Part shown: piece by piece, positions 10,945 to 21,424 of the stretch
How the letters are laid out: every line of letters starts with the position of its first letter
Position numbering within the stretch: the first letter of the stretch is position 1
NCBI GenBank assembly: GCA_021464415.1
Contig: CM038471.1
Span: 15,662,422-15,726,421, forward strand
Source: Lonicera japonica
Lineage: Eukaryota; Streptophyta; Magnoliopsida; Dipsacales; Caprifoliaceae
Direction of reading: 5' to 3'
Length of the DNA: 64,000 bases
Translations under genes and position numbers: made by a program
Notes under the pieces: model-generated
Told to the model about the DNA's origin: nothing
Database searches by the model: none
The model's input: only the letters and a program-made list of their open reading frames with translations

Positions 10945-12318
10945 CATGGTTTAAAATCGCGGTTTTCGAGGTTAATTTGGGCACTTAATTTTTAACTCGG
11001 ATATCGGTTTCGATTTCAGCGATATGGACTAATTTATTATTTAAAAAGCCTAAAAAATTACAAAAAAATATGAAAAAATTCTAAAGTAGGAGATTGATAA
11101 GATTGATCAATTAGATAAACATAATAACATTATCTAGTACAAATTACATATCCTACATCAAAATATAATCATCTGTCGCACTTGGTAATAAAATATTACA
11201 TCATAATTCAATAAATATATAACAATACAATCTTATAAAGTATAAATATCATAAATATAAGTTCAATTAGGCCTAGAATAATGATATAGATTATAATTAT
11301 CATCATTACTCAAGGACTCCAATGATAAAGAATAAGGATATAAAGGAGGTTGAGAATTGGCATATGTAGGGTAATGATGAGAAGAATGACTGGATGACCC
11401 ATAACCAGGAAAAAATAGTTGGCCATGGTGATGATAGTACCCAAATCTCCGATAATCGCTGCTACTTGAAAATCTATCATGATACGTTCCACGACCACTT
11501 CCATAATAACCACCACGAGCAGCAATACTATTATTTAATCCCCCACTAGTAGCATAATTTTGTGTAGAATCTTCATAATCAGTGCCAAAATCATAACTAG
11601 ATATTCTGCTTCCGAAAATGCTATATCTATGACTATCATAATCATAGTCGTATTCATGTCCACCGTAATAGTGTTGGCCTAAGTTTAAGCTCTGCAATTG
11701 ATCATCAATGCGCCGATAGTTTTGTAAATGAGGATCATAACCACTAAAATACTCATCATAACTAGGGAACCTAGTTAGATCTGCTAAATGTCTACGCTTC
11801 TTTCGCTTTATTTTTTTTCTTACTTATTTTCCGTTTCATTTTCTTCTTTCTTTTCTTCCTTCTTCTAATCTTCTCTGTTTTAGGATTAAACCAATTTAAT
11901 TACGCAAAGATTAATAAATTACTTTGGAACAATTGCACAAATCAATATTTTTTTTAATAGTTGCTAATTTAATTAAACAAAGATTAACAAATTATTTTGG
12001 AACAAATCAACATTGTTTTTCAATAAATACCAATTTACAATTCAAGTCTCTAAAGTTCAACATGGAGTAACTTTTTTTTTCCTTTTTTCCTTTTTTTTAA
12101 TAACTTTAGTTATTTTATTCAATTATTCAATACGAAGTGAAATATCGGAGAAATATCAATGAAATATCGGCGACTTGGTGTGATTTCAGTAAAATATCGG
12201 TAATATTTTGAAATACCGCTATTTTAATCATATCGGATCATAATAGCGGTTCGGCACCCCTTATTCTAACTCGGTATCGACCATCTCGAATCGGTTTCGG
12301 CCGATACTTTAAACCATG
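10945..12318 (-). mobile_element. hAT-superfamily transposon (1,374 bp) with 8-bp target duplication
   Basis: ATAGGGGG flanks both ends perfectly (10937-10944 and 12319-12326). The terminal inverted repeats start CATGGTTTAAA on both sides and carry on with weaker similarity (GCGG and CGGCCG-type segments). An 8-bp duplication is the hAT signature. Only a tail-like coding remnant is found inside, on the minus strand. AT-rich filler from about 11830 to 12180 holds nothing recognisable. Confidence 0.85.
11263..11815 (-). pseudogene. Tyr/Gly/Ser/His-rich ORF remnant inside the hAT element
   Basis: The minus frame is open from about 11815 through the stop near 11263 without an ATG at its head. 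It starts with a Lys/Arg-rich patch (KKRKKRRHL), then FPSYDEYFSGYD, and a low-complexity tail rich in Tyr, Gly, Ser and His. An internal ATG at 11697 gives 144 residues. Similar Tyr/Gly-rich tails can follow the hAT dimerisation region of plant BED-finger/hAT proteins, so this may be the 3' exon of a lost transposase or captured gene. I see no BED finger, catalytic residues or dimerisation motif, so the assignment is tentative. Confidence 0.4.
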
Positions 12319-12326
12319 ATAGGGGG

Positions 12327-12539
12327 TGCATTGGGCATTTGGGCTTTAAAAAACTGGCATAAATAGGCTTTTTGGCAAATTGAGCATTGTTATCTGCACA
12401 AATGACAAATCTAATGGTTTTTTTGCCACAGATTTGACAGAAGCCTGTTTTTCGGAGGTTGTGGAAGCTGTATTGCCCATAGTTTTTACTTGTACTAGTG
12501 GGTAAGAGAGTTGGTTGAATCAAAGCATAATAAAAAAGA
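12327..12539. other. Short unassigned segment between hAT element and foldback copy
   Basis: It continues the sequence interrupted by the hAT insertion. A minus frame here has a CQICGKK stretch reminiscent of a zinc knuckle but lacks the full CCHC spacing. I assign no gene. Confidence 0.3.
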
Positions 12540-12930
12540 AAATTCAAAGAGATTTGAATATTAATTGACAAGAAAGTAGATAGTTGGGCCAAGTAAAGGG
12601 ATGTATAAAAATATTTCCATAATCTTTCTCACAGTAAGAATACTTCACTGAGTGAGTGATTGGACTTTTGTGAATTTATTTATATATATATAAATTTAAT
12701 TGGACGGCATTTCATAACATGTCTTTGCGAAAGTTTATTTTTTTTTAAGAAATCATTTGATCAAAATAATAATTATAATTTTTCGTTTTTAAAAAAATTG
12801 TTTAAATATTTTAACCAACTATTTTGTAACATGAAATATTCTTTTGTGAACTAGGACCAGAGAAAAAGGTTGGTCTTAATTTAAATGAATGTCAGTTCAA
12901 AAAAATAAAATTTGAATGAATGATTTGAAA
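12540..12930. repeat. Third copy of the foldback arm
   Basis: It matches 9344-9674 plus 10654-10690 in the same orientation: ATATTAATTGACAAGAAAG, CTTCACTGAGTG, then AATGAATGTCAGTTC. It lacks the Helitron and so preserves the empty site. Confidence 0.8.
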
Positions 12931-12939
12931 ATGAGGACT

Positions 12940-13088
12940 ATGATGATAGGGATGGCAAAATTACTGATGGGTTCGGGTCCCCATGAGTAACAGACCCGAC
13001 GGAGGCCGTTATGGAGGGAAAATTAGGGGGCGGGAGTTGGGGTCCCCACCTCAAATCCATACCTGATTTCATATATATATATATATAT
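12940..13088. other. GGGATGGCAAAA-headed GC-rich segment and (TA)n run
   Basis: AGGGATGGCAAAA followed by GGGTTCGGGTCCCC resembles the termini of some small plant hAT elements. No matching right end was found, so it stays unassigned. A TA run follows at about 13071-13088. Confidence 0.3.
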
Positions 13089-13259
13089 CCTTAAAAATTT
13101 CAAATGTGAAGACGTGCATAGTTGCACGGTTCCCACCCAAGTGAAGTGACAAGACTTATTCCCATTGCCCACGAGTGGGATAATGTAAAGGGAGAAGTGG
13201 ATGAGTAATGCTATTGCAGTAGTAAATGGTCAATAGACATTTCTAGTGCTGACCAATGA

Positions 13260-13553
13260 AGGAAGAAGAAGAAAGTTGTTGTCGAAGAATTGTTCAAGTC
13301 TAAGGTTGATAAGATTTTTACAGATGATGATGAGTTGGTGATAATGAAGGGACTAGTGGATTTGAATTCTAAGCACAAAATGTTTTCACAGTACCAAGAA
13401 TTAATGGATTTGGTTAAGCTGTCGATTTCTTTCCCGGTAATCTCTAGGCAAATATGCGAGAAGGTTTGGAGGATAAATAAAAAGTACCAACACAAAAATG
13501 CCAATGCCATCAAAGGTGGTAAGGAGATGAAGAGCACATCCCAATTAAACTAA
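13260..13553 (+). pseudogene. GeBP-like (DUF573) transcription-factor fragment
   Basis: The frame opens after a TGA at 13257-13259 and runs to TAA at 13551-13553, about 97 residues with no ATG at its head. A Lys-rich lead (RKKKKVVVEELF) precedes the DUF573 pattern: IFTDDDELVIMKGLVDL, then a helix with QELMDLVKLSISF, then QICEKVWRINKKYQ. In GLABROUS1 enhancer-binding proteins this domain is a plant DNA-binding domain; full proteins are about 300-450 residues with a C-terminal leucine-zipper-like region. Here only the central domain is left, with no start codon and a premature end, so it is probably a relic or captured fragment. The minus-strand ORF over it is a shadow. Confidence 0.65.
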
Positions 13554-14867
13554 GTGTGTAAGCAAGAGATGTGATTATAAGTTCAAAATGTCAATTTTGA
13601 ATAGTAAAAGTAAAATTACTACTCATAAATATATAGTACCGTAAATAGTAAAAAAGTATATGAATAGTATCCCCAATAGCATTATTCAAATATTAAAAAA
13701 TACTTTTATTATTATGACAAATCATTATCTATTTATAGTAAAAGAACTTTTACTGTTCATAATTAGTCAAAAGTTACATAGCAAAGCCCCGCATGATTCT
13801 ACGGTCCAGATTCCACAGGCAATCATAAAAGAGGAAGAAGATTGGAGTATTCTCTAGGTCTCACATCCACTCAAACATAAGAAATTCTCTACTTTAAAAT
13901 TTTCATTCTTGTATACAAATATCTGAAAAAATTTGTATTTGAAATTTGAAAGTCATGCTTTGAGCATTCAACTCCAATTTACTCCGGTAATTTTATTATA
14001 AGTCAAATTTTATTTGTAATATTAATTTAAATATTTAGCCAATTTATTTGTATATTTGTCTGCGCACTCTAACATTTTCATATTAGCTTCGTGATCTCTT
14101 CCCTTATGGTATCACATATTTCAAAATTTTATGATTTATTAAATCACATGATTTAATTTTTTTTTTGAAAATAACACAGTGTAGGATGACTTATGGTATC
14201 TCTTCCCTTATGCCAATTTTTTTGCATCATAATAAATTTTCGTTAGAATAAAAATCACATAGTAGGATGACTTATTTTTGTTCTTTTTGAGGTAAGAAAA
14301 GTAATTCTACTGTTTAATGTGATAAGCTCTCAGCCTTAAAAAAAATTACTTATGAGATGTTTTTTTCGAGTATGCAACCCACCCTCTTGGATAATCCTAG
14401 ATCCTGCCTCCGGCTTTAACTCTCACCCAATTTCAAAATCTTGTATTTTATTATTTCTTCAAATAACTAATCCAATGTTTAATACAGGATATAACAGGGC
14501 TTTCATAATGTTCGCAATATAATAATCGGAAATAAAACTGAATATTAATTTGTAAAAACAAGTGTCCGTTGATTTTTGGTCTTCTACGAGTGAGTTAATT
14601 CTTAATATTTTCGTATGGTTTTTTCTTTTTAATACACGTGAAAGGTAAATCAGGATGATAAGAAGGAGCGGGGATCAAACTTTCGTTTCAATTGTGAATT
14701 ATCAAATTTTTACTATTTGAGTTAAGACCCGAATCTAAATTTTAATAAATTATTTTTATTTAAACCAAAAAATACCTCACGAAATATCATTAATATTAAG
14801 AGAAAGAAGCCAATATAGATACTAGAAATTTCGGCTTTTCGAATACAAAATAGATAAAATATATTTA
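13554..14867. other. Gene-free AT-rich stretch
   Basis: No ORF resembles a known family. Imperfect repeats such as TAGTAAAAG/CTTTTACT near 13600-13750 hint at an eroded MITE, and GTAGGATGACTTATG recurs at about 14182 and 14262. Confidence 0.35.
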
Positions 14868-15118
14868 CTTCGTCCCAAATTGCTGGTTCCTTTTGAGAAA
14901 TTCAACTTATTAAGGACCCAACATCATTATTGTACTTTTTGCTTAATTTACATTGATTTTTCCTTTTTATCCTTTTCCTTATTCAAAACTTTTTCTTGAA
15001 AAGTGAAAGTACAAAAGGACAAAATAAACATGTATTTATCTTTTATAGTAAGTGGACATTTATTTTACGACATCTAAAAATAAAAAGAGAAACTAACAAT
15101 TTAAAACAGAAAGAGTAG
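14868..15118. mobile_element. Stowaway-like MITE (251 bp)
   Basis: TA flanks both ends. The left end is CTTCGTCCCAAATTG, and the right end read inverted is CTACTCTTTCTGTTTT, following the CT(C/A)CxTCxGT pattern of Stowaway inverted repeats with mismatches. It has no coding capacity. A more degraded inverse copy is at 5866-6089. Confidence 0.65.
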
Positions 15119-15620
15119 TATGTTAAATTATAAGCCACCTATTGACGACTTTAGAAACATATCGAAATACTAAAATATGATTAAACTATTTATCTTTAAT
15201 CTCTCTAGCAATTTTGTAATATGGTATTTAAGAAGGAAAAGAAAACTTTCTACATATTTAATGACATGGACAGTCTCACTAGAAAAGTAGTGTACAACTC
15301 TATCACTTAGTGCGGTCGAAAGATGTTAAAAAAAGGTGAAGTTAGGTGAAGTTAAAAGGACAGGTTATCACCTCCTCTATTAATATGTGGTGCAAATTAT
15401 GCCATTGTCAAAAATATCTATTAATTCGATCAAGTTTCTTCTCTTCGAACCAAAAAAAAAAAAGTTTCTTCTCAAAGAAAAAGTAGAGTTCACAATACAA
15501 CCATGGCAATATCTTCAGCTGCTTCTACTACTCTACCAAGGTATTATATATATATATATAGAGAGAGAGATAGAGAGTAATATTTTATTTTCCAGATAGA
15601 GTCACATATATATGTTTGAA
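15119..15620. other. Gene-free stretch with a (TA)/(GA) microsatellite
   Basis: A compound microsatellite lies at 15546-15577 (TA then GA). No gene is recognised. Confidence 0.4.
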
Positions 15621-15904
15621 GGCTCCGTTTGATTGCAACATGAAAAAAGAAAATAAATTGAGTTAGTTTTGGTAAAAAGATGAAAAATAAGTTGAGTGAT
15701 AGATGTGATATCCTCTTGATTTTTAAGTTTTTCCATAAAAGATTTTTCTTTGTTTGGTGGTGAGTAAAAATTTTTCATCAAAAATGTTAAAGGATGGAGG
15801 ATATATATTTATAAAATGAGTAACATCTTTTACCTTATTTTCTATCTTTTCACACAAATTAACTAAATTTATTTTCCTTTTCCATCTTTGCAATCAAACA
15901 AAGC
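15621..15904. mobile_element. Tourist-like MITE (~284 bp)
   Basis: The ends are inverted: GGCTCCGTTTGATTGCAA and, read inverted, GCTTTGTTTGATTGCAAAG. The terminus resembles the clearer element at 16650-16910. No convincing TTA/TAA duplication is visible. Confidence 0.55.
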
Positions 15905-16649
15905 TTTATTGTTTCCTTATTCACTATCAAATACTTGTAATTGGATCTGGCTGCTCGAAATTTATTAGACAATTCTATTTATACTGTAATTGGATCTGCA
16001 GTCACTGAGTTTAAAATTGTTGGATGTGGTTCATAAGCTGACTGAAACCAAAAATCAGTATGTCCTGATTTTGATCATCGCCAAATATAGTATTACACTA
16101 TCTCCTACTTATGGTTCTCGCATAACACAATATCTCCTGGTTGCTATAGTTGCAGAACGGGTAAATATTGGTTGCAGTCAGGACATATTGTGAGGTAGAT
16201 ATTTTGTACAGAGACAACATCCTTCAAAAAAAAAAGTTGTCAATCGCATTTTAAATTCAAACTCTGGACCAGATATTAAATGCACCTTTTGGTAATTGTT
16301 CTATTGTTCTTAAAAGTCAACATAAGAACAATGTGTTAAGTACATAGATTACCTTCCAAATTAAAATTTAGTCATCACTCCCATCTTTATATAATTTATT
16401 GAGATTTTTTCTTATACATTGGACAAATTCTAATAATTATAAAAAGAAGGACGAGTCTAATTTTACAATAAAAACATGTTGAAAAGCTAAAAAACCCTTA
16501 ATATAGTACTTGGTTGATGAAAAAAATACTGAGAAAATATTTATGCAGAACTAAACTCGTGTCAATGATTTGCAATTGATATAATATGGATCTAGCCCTA
16601 TGAATGTGTTATGTTGTCTAAAGTAGAAAACATATATTATTGACACTTA
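15905..16649. other. Gene-free stretch
   Basis: Contains a duplicated ACTGTAATTGGATCTG-type phrase at about 15935 and 15982. No gene is recognised. Confidence 0.35.
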
Positions 16650-16910
16650 GGGTGCGTTTGATTGCAAGCGTGAAATTTGCATGGAAAGAAAATAAGTTAC
16701 CGGCAATTGAATTGCCTAGAATTGAGTTGCATGGAAAATGTAGTGTAGTGTGTTTAATTGCCTTAATTTTCTACCTTGAAAATGTACATGTGTGAGCCAA
16801 AAGTGGGAATTGAATTGCCTAGAAAAAAAAGCCAATCAAACACCTTAAATTGTCAAATCAAATGAAAAATGCTCATTTTCCATGGAAAATATTGCCAATC
16901 AAACACACCC
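16650..16910. mobile_element. Tourist-type MITE (PIF/Harbinger), 261 bp
   Basis: TTA flanks both sides (16647-16649 and 16911-16913), the three-base target duplication of PIF/Harbinger. The inverted ends are GGGTGCGTTTGATTGCAA and GGGTGTGTTTGATTGGCAA. It has no ORF and would be mobilised in trans. Confidence 0.8.
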
Positions 16911-16913
16911 TTA

Positions 16914-18724
16914 GTTCGGTTCGGTGGAGATTTTGAATGTTTAATTTAAAATTTATTTTTAAGTATAGTTCTTTAAAACCGTTTTTCAATTAGATTTGTG
17001 TATGGTATGATATTTAATTTTAAAATTTTGAAAAATAAATATAATATTTTTCTTTATTTCTTAAATTTTTTCTAAAATACAAAGGAAAAAGTAATAAAAA
17101 CTTATTTTTACTTAAATAATGTTTTTAAAATAGAACCGAACACAAATTTCTTTTTACAATAAAAATGGCAAAAATATTTTTTTAAAACCCAACCAAACAA
17201 CACGTTTTTAGTTATAGCAATATATGTTGAGCTCTAAAGTTCCCAAGCCCTTATGTATTGATTCAAAATCTACACTTACATATAAATACAATATTCTATA
17301 CCATTGTTTGGTTGTCCTACAAATTGAAAATTAGATAACTTATGATTTTATGTTTTTTTGTGTTTAATTGTGAAAATCAAATAATCGTAAGTATGATGCT
17401 TAAAATTAAGTTATGAAAACTTAAATTAATTAAAAATTAAAATTGTTTAATTCTAGAACTAGAAATTCACTTGAACTTCACATTTCTAGGAGCTCTAGTA
17501 TCTACACTTTATGTTAATACATATAGACAAAATCTTAAATAAAATGGACAAACTTGTAAATGCCTAATTTTAAAATTGATTCCCTTTCCATTAATATTTT
17601 GTAAATTTGTGTGTTGATAAATCATTCAAGTACTCTAATTCATTGAGTGTTTGAAAGACTTCAATGTGAAATTATGTATGCTCAAATAAAATTATGTTCA
17701 AAGTTCCTCTTTGTTGTTCAAAATTGTCTATATGCATCAACACATGTACACAATAGATCTCCTTGAAGTGTAGAGCTGGAGTAGATTATGCAATTTTAGA
17801 ATTACGCAATTTCAAGTTTTACTTGAAATGACTTAATTTTTCATCAATCAACTTGAATTGCCACATTTTGAATAGCTTAATTTTAACAACTAACACAAAT
17901 AAATGTAAAAGTCTAAATTGCCTAAAAAAGGGATCACAAATTTTCTTTTGATCTGATCTGACAAAAACCATGGGGAACTAAGAAGGCGTGCGAAGCTACT
18001 TGAAAATAGTTCCCACTTATCCAACAAATGATCATTAGACATGTGTCATCATTAGAGTATTCCGCGCTAATTGCCCTTATTATCAACTCACTCCAACCAC
18101 TCTCCTAAATGTGGGGAGTCCTTCTCTATTACCTAGATCAGCCGCTAACAACTTGTAACGACTACTTGTGCGAAACTCTTTAACTACCTACAAGAAAACA
18201 AACCATGTGAAATTGTCCAAATCCTAGCAACAATGCTAATCTTTGTCTTTTGCATATTTTGTGTTCATTTTTACATATCCTAATCACCACAACCACCGTC
18301 AATAAAATTATCAATATATTACAAAGGGCTAGACGAACACCAAGTCATCCATTGGTTGGAGAATCAACCTATCCAAAAATCACTAATTTCTCTCATTCGT
18401 GTCCTTATTTGTTTACTGGGCATCGTTTTAATCATTTTGTGAGTAACAACTGAAGAATATTTGACCTTACACCTAATTATAAATAGATGTTCTTAAATAG
18501 ACCCAAAATATTCTTCTTCTCACCTCTACAAAAGTCAAAACCCAAAATAAACGTACCAAAATATTTTGGAATCTTTTAAATAAACCAACAAAATAATATT
18601 CTTACCCCCACTTACCAAACTAATTCCTTTCTTCTCAACCCCATATATTTAGCAAAAGCAAACAAGTCTTAAATTAACATCTCTCTTTTTTGTAGAGGAG
18701 ACCTTTTCATGATCTACCATCAAA
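16914..18724. other. Gene-free AT-rich stretch upstream of the SDR locus
   Basis: A further degenerate GGTTCGGTGGAG..CCAACCAAACAAC inverted pair (about 16918-17205) may be another small MITE. Nothing else is recognisable. Confidence 0.35.
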
Positions 18725-18751
18725 TTGCTCAAGCCAATTACCCAACCCCAT

Positions 18752-18813
<62 letters not shown>
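18752..18813. repeat. (CT)n(CA)n compound microsatellite
   Basis: Over 20 CT units followed by about 9 CA units. The open frame across it is low complexity, not a gene. Confidence 0.9.
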
Positions 18814-18816
<3 letters not shown>

Positions 18817-18975
18817 TTCAATTTCTATATTACATTCCAAAACCCATCGATCTCTTTATGAAATATTTTTTTTAATTAAAAAATTGAATCTAAATACATG
18901 CATATTTTCGCGTTTCTCTAATCTAGATTTGTTTGTACGCATTTCATTCTTCTATTATCTATTTTCATTTCGACA

Positions 18976-18999
18976 TATATATATATATATATATATATT
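18976..18999. repeat. (TA)n microsatellite
   Basis: About 12 alternating TA units. Confidence 0.85.
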
Positions 19000-19158
19000 G
19001 TGTTAAAATTTGATTTGTCCTTATTTTATTGGTTTGTTCTATAGAAGTGTAATTGATACTTATTTGTTAAATATGGGGTTCATTGATTTTGTTATGTAAC
19101 TCAAATTTAATTTTGTATTTTTGTTTGTTGATTAGTAAATATACAAAATGTCGTCGTC

Positions 19159-19200
19159 GCTACGCTGCCACCATAATTTTTACTATTTTAGCAGCGTAGC
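19159..19200. other. Perfect 10-bp inverted repeat with 22-nt loop
   Basis: GCTACGCTGC (19159-19168) and GCAGCGTAGC (19191-19200) can form a stem. It stands out in an AT-rich stretch upstream of the SDR exon. Its meaning is unknown; it could be a relic end of a small transposon. Confidence 0.5.
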
Positions 19201-19329
19201 AAACAAAAAGTGAATTGATCATTTAATGGCAATAGTTACATAAATTTAAATTGAATTTTTGTGGCAAATAGAGGACATTTATTAAATTTTTCAAAAAAAA
19301 AATTACTATTATACGCGATGCAAGATTAG

Positions 19330-19595
19330 TTTTTGATATTTTTGTTTTAGCTACGACGGTAATTAACATCACTATATCTATTTTTATGCTTTTAGTAAAC
19401 TCACCCCACCATTAGAGTGAATTGAAAGTTTTTCTTAAAAGGCAGTGAGATGAGGTGAAACTATTCTCAGACTAGAGTAAGAAGAATAATATTATGAATT
19501 ATGGGTCTATTTAAGAACTTGATATTTTTGTTTTGGCGACGACATAAATTAACGTTCCTATATTTATCTTTATATTTTTAGTAAACTCATCCTAT
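19330..19595. repeat. ~75-bp imperfect direct duplication upstream of the SDR exon
   Basis: TTGATATTTTTGTTTT(A/G)GC(T/G)ACGAC, later TTTTTAGTAAACTCA, occurs near 19333-19405 and 19520-19590. If the SDR has an intron upstream of 19748, these repeats lie in it or in the promoter. Confidence 0.65.
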
Positions 19596-19747
19596 ATTTA
19601 TTTCTTGTGAATTAATATAATGGAGAAGCCGCATCATCTTACAATTTAATATATGTATGTATATGCATTTTTGTGAACTTGATACTATGTACAATATGTA
19701 CAATAAAGTGAAATAATTTTTTTTTTGCATGGGATGAAATGTTTTAG

Positions 19748-20528
19748 ATTGCAAGGTAAGGTAGCACTTATAACTGGCGGGGCTCGTGGTATAGGAGAAA
19801 GTATTGCACGGTTATTTATAAGACATGGAGCAAAAGTAATTATTGCAGACTTACTAGATGAGTTGGGTGAATCTGTTTGCCAAGACTTGGGTCCTAACGT
19901 CTCTTCATTCATCCATTGCGATGTAACCATTGAATCGGATATTGAAGAAGCGATTAACACCACCATCACAAAGCATGGAAAGCTAGACATAATGATCAAC
20001 AATGCTGGCATCTCAGAAGAACCAAAATCTAGCATCCTCGAAAATGAAAAATCCGACTTTGATCGAGTTATTAGTGTCAACCTCACGGGCGTGTTCTTAG
20101 GAACCAAACATGCAGCACGGGTGATGATCCCAACGCACAGTGGTAGTATTATTTCAATTGCCAGCATCTGTGGCATAGTAGGTGGGGTCGCAACTCATGC
20201 GTACACAAGTTCAAAACATGCCGTGTTGGGGCTCACTAAGAGTGTTGCTGCAGAGCTTGGCCAGTTCCAAATTCGAGTCAATTGCATATCGCCCTATATC
20301 ATCCCCACAGAACTGGTGTTGGAGCTTTACAAGATGAATGGGGATGACGCCTCAAGCGCCTATTCAAACCTTAAGGGGATGACTCTCCGAGCACAAGATG
20401 TAGCCGAAGCTGCTCTATTCCTAGCAAGTGATGAGTCTAGGTATGTGAGTGGGCATAATCTAGCAGTAGATGGAGGGTTCTCCGTTATAAACACATCCAA
20501 TTTTGGTTTGTTTGCACAAAAGGAATAA
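19748..20528 (+). CDS. Short-chain dehydrogenase/reductase, main exon (ABA2/secoisolariciresinol-dehydrogenase-like)
   Basis: Classical NAD(P)-dependent oxidoreductase fold. Numbered from the in-frame ATG at 19734 (264 residues): nucleotide-binding TGGARGIG at 14-21, cofactor-selecting Asp39 (favouring NAD(H)), NNAG at 89-92, catalytic Ser144, Tyr157 and Lys161 (YTSSK), and the C-terminal SGHNLAVDGGF typical of the plant SDR110C group. That group includes xanthoxin dehydrogenase (ABA2), secoisolariciresinol, momilactone and monoterpenol dehydrogenases; the substrate cannot be told from sequence. I place the exon start at 19748 because TTTTAG precedes it after a T-rich tract and the family has one intron just before the conserved R-L-x-G-K-V start. 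The short first exon is not securely found; ATGAG|GTGAAA at about 19448 would give Met-Arg in phase but may be chance. The ATG at 19734 could otherwise start an intronless copy. No stop or frameshift interrupts it. Predicted cytosolic: no signal or membrane segment is seen. Confidence 0.9.
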
Positions 20529-20638
20529 TTTCGTAAGGCATATTGTTAGTACCAAATTTTCATGTATTGTATTTTTCGAATCTAATAGTGCAACACTAGA
20601 AGTATGTTGTTAATATATATGTGTGTGTGTATGTATGG

Positions 20639-20644
20639 AATAAA
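20639..20644 (+). terminator. Putative poly(A) signal of the SDR gene
   Basis: AATAAA lies 111 bases after the stop codon, a usual plant distance. A GT-rich run (GTGTGTGTGTATG) is just upstream. Confidence 0.5.
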
Positions 20645-20800
20645 ATGGAATGAACAAATGCATTTCCAACAAATATCATGTCTTGAGTTCACTTCCTTGA
20701 AAAAATATGTAATAGGGTAGTTGAAATTAATTTTATAGTTTAGTGGCTAGCTATTATGTTACTCATTTGTCCTTGATTATCAAGTGATATATGATTTGTA

Positions 20801-20836
<36 letters not shown>

Positions 20837-21084
20837 ATCAAATAAAAGGTTGGAGGTGTATGTATAACTAGTTTTTTGAAGATAACTAAAATTTGTAACA
20901 TGCATCATTTGGGAAGAACTCAGAATAATCTGTAAAAGCACCCTTACAAAGGGTGTGAACATTAATACTAGGGTCATTTGGGTTTTGGGTATCGCTAATT
21001 TATCGAAATTGTGCTTTAGGTGCCAAAGTTTTTGATAATTATGTTTTGGGTACTATTTTGCACTATTCCGTAAGTCAATTTCCT
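20645..21084. other. Gene-free stretch between SDR exon and KCR relic
   Basis: Contains a TA microsatellite at about 20804-20831; otherwise nothing is recognised. Confidence 0.4.
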
Positions 21085-21300
21085 CAGACCTCCAAATAAT
21101 CTCACAAATACGGATCATGGGCACTCGTAACAGGACCAACGGATGGTATTGGTAAAATTTTTGCCTTTCAATTAGCTCGTAAAGGGCTCAATTTGGTTCT
21201 CATTGGTCGAAATCCTGATAAGCTAAAGGAGGTTAAGGACTATATTTTAGCCAAATTTGGACAAACCCAGATTAAGAATGTTGTGGTCGATTTCATGTTT
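21085..21300 (+). pseudogene. Very-long-chain 3-oxoacyl-CoA reductase (KCR) fragment
   Basis: From about 21105 the frame encodes [37 protein letters not shown] and VVVDF, the N-terminal nucleotide-binding half of plant KCR1-type reductases of the ER fatty-acid elongase. The preceding PPNNLT-like codons are one frame off, so a base is missing just before the Tyr. The similarity stops after the VVVDF strand, where an acidic GDxDEG stretch would follow. About 65 of roughly 320 residues remain: no membrane anchor, no Ser-Tyr-Lys catalytic centre. It is a relic, not a second SDR gene. It abuts the copia LTR and could have been truncated or carried by that insertion. Confidence 0.8.
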
Positions 21301-21309
21301 AATTTAGCT

Positions 21310-21384
21310 TACGATCAAAGTTGAAAGAATAAGAAAACGAAGAGAGAAGGAAAAACCCAGAATGAGATCCATGTATATATACTG

Positions 21385-21424
<40 letters not shown>

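Noticed and set aside
12266..12592. Minus ORF with CQICGKK, zinc-knuckle-like
   Set aside because: Cys/His spacing does not fit CCHC, and the frame spans the hAT border and a repeat arm, so it is not a gene.
18725..19006. 93-codon ORF with Ser-Leu and Thr-His runs
   Set aside because: It is translated microsatellite (CT and CA repeats) with no other support.
19685..20176. 163-codon minus-strand ORF
   Set aside because: Antisense shadow of the SDR exon, whose motifs are all on the plus strand.
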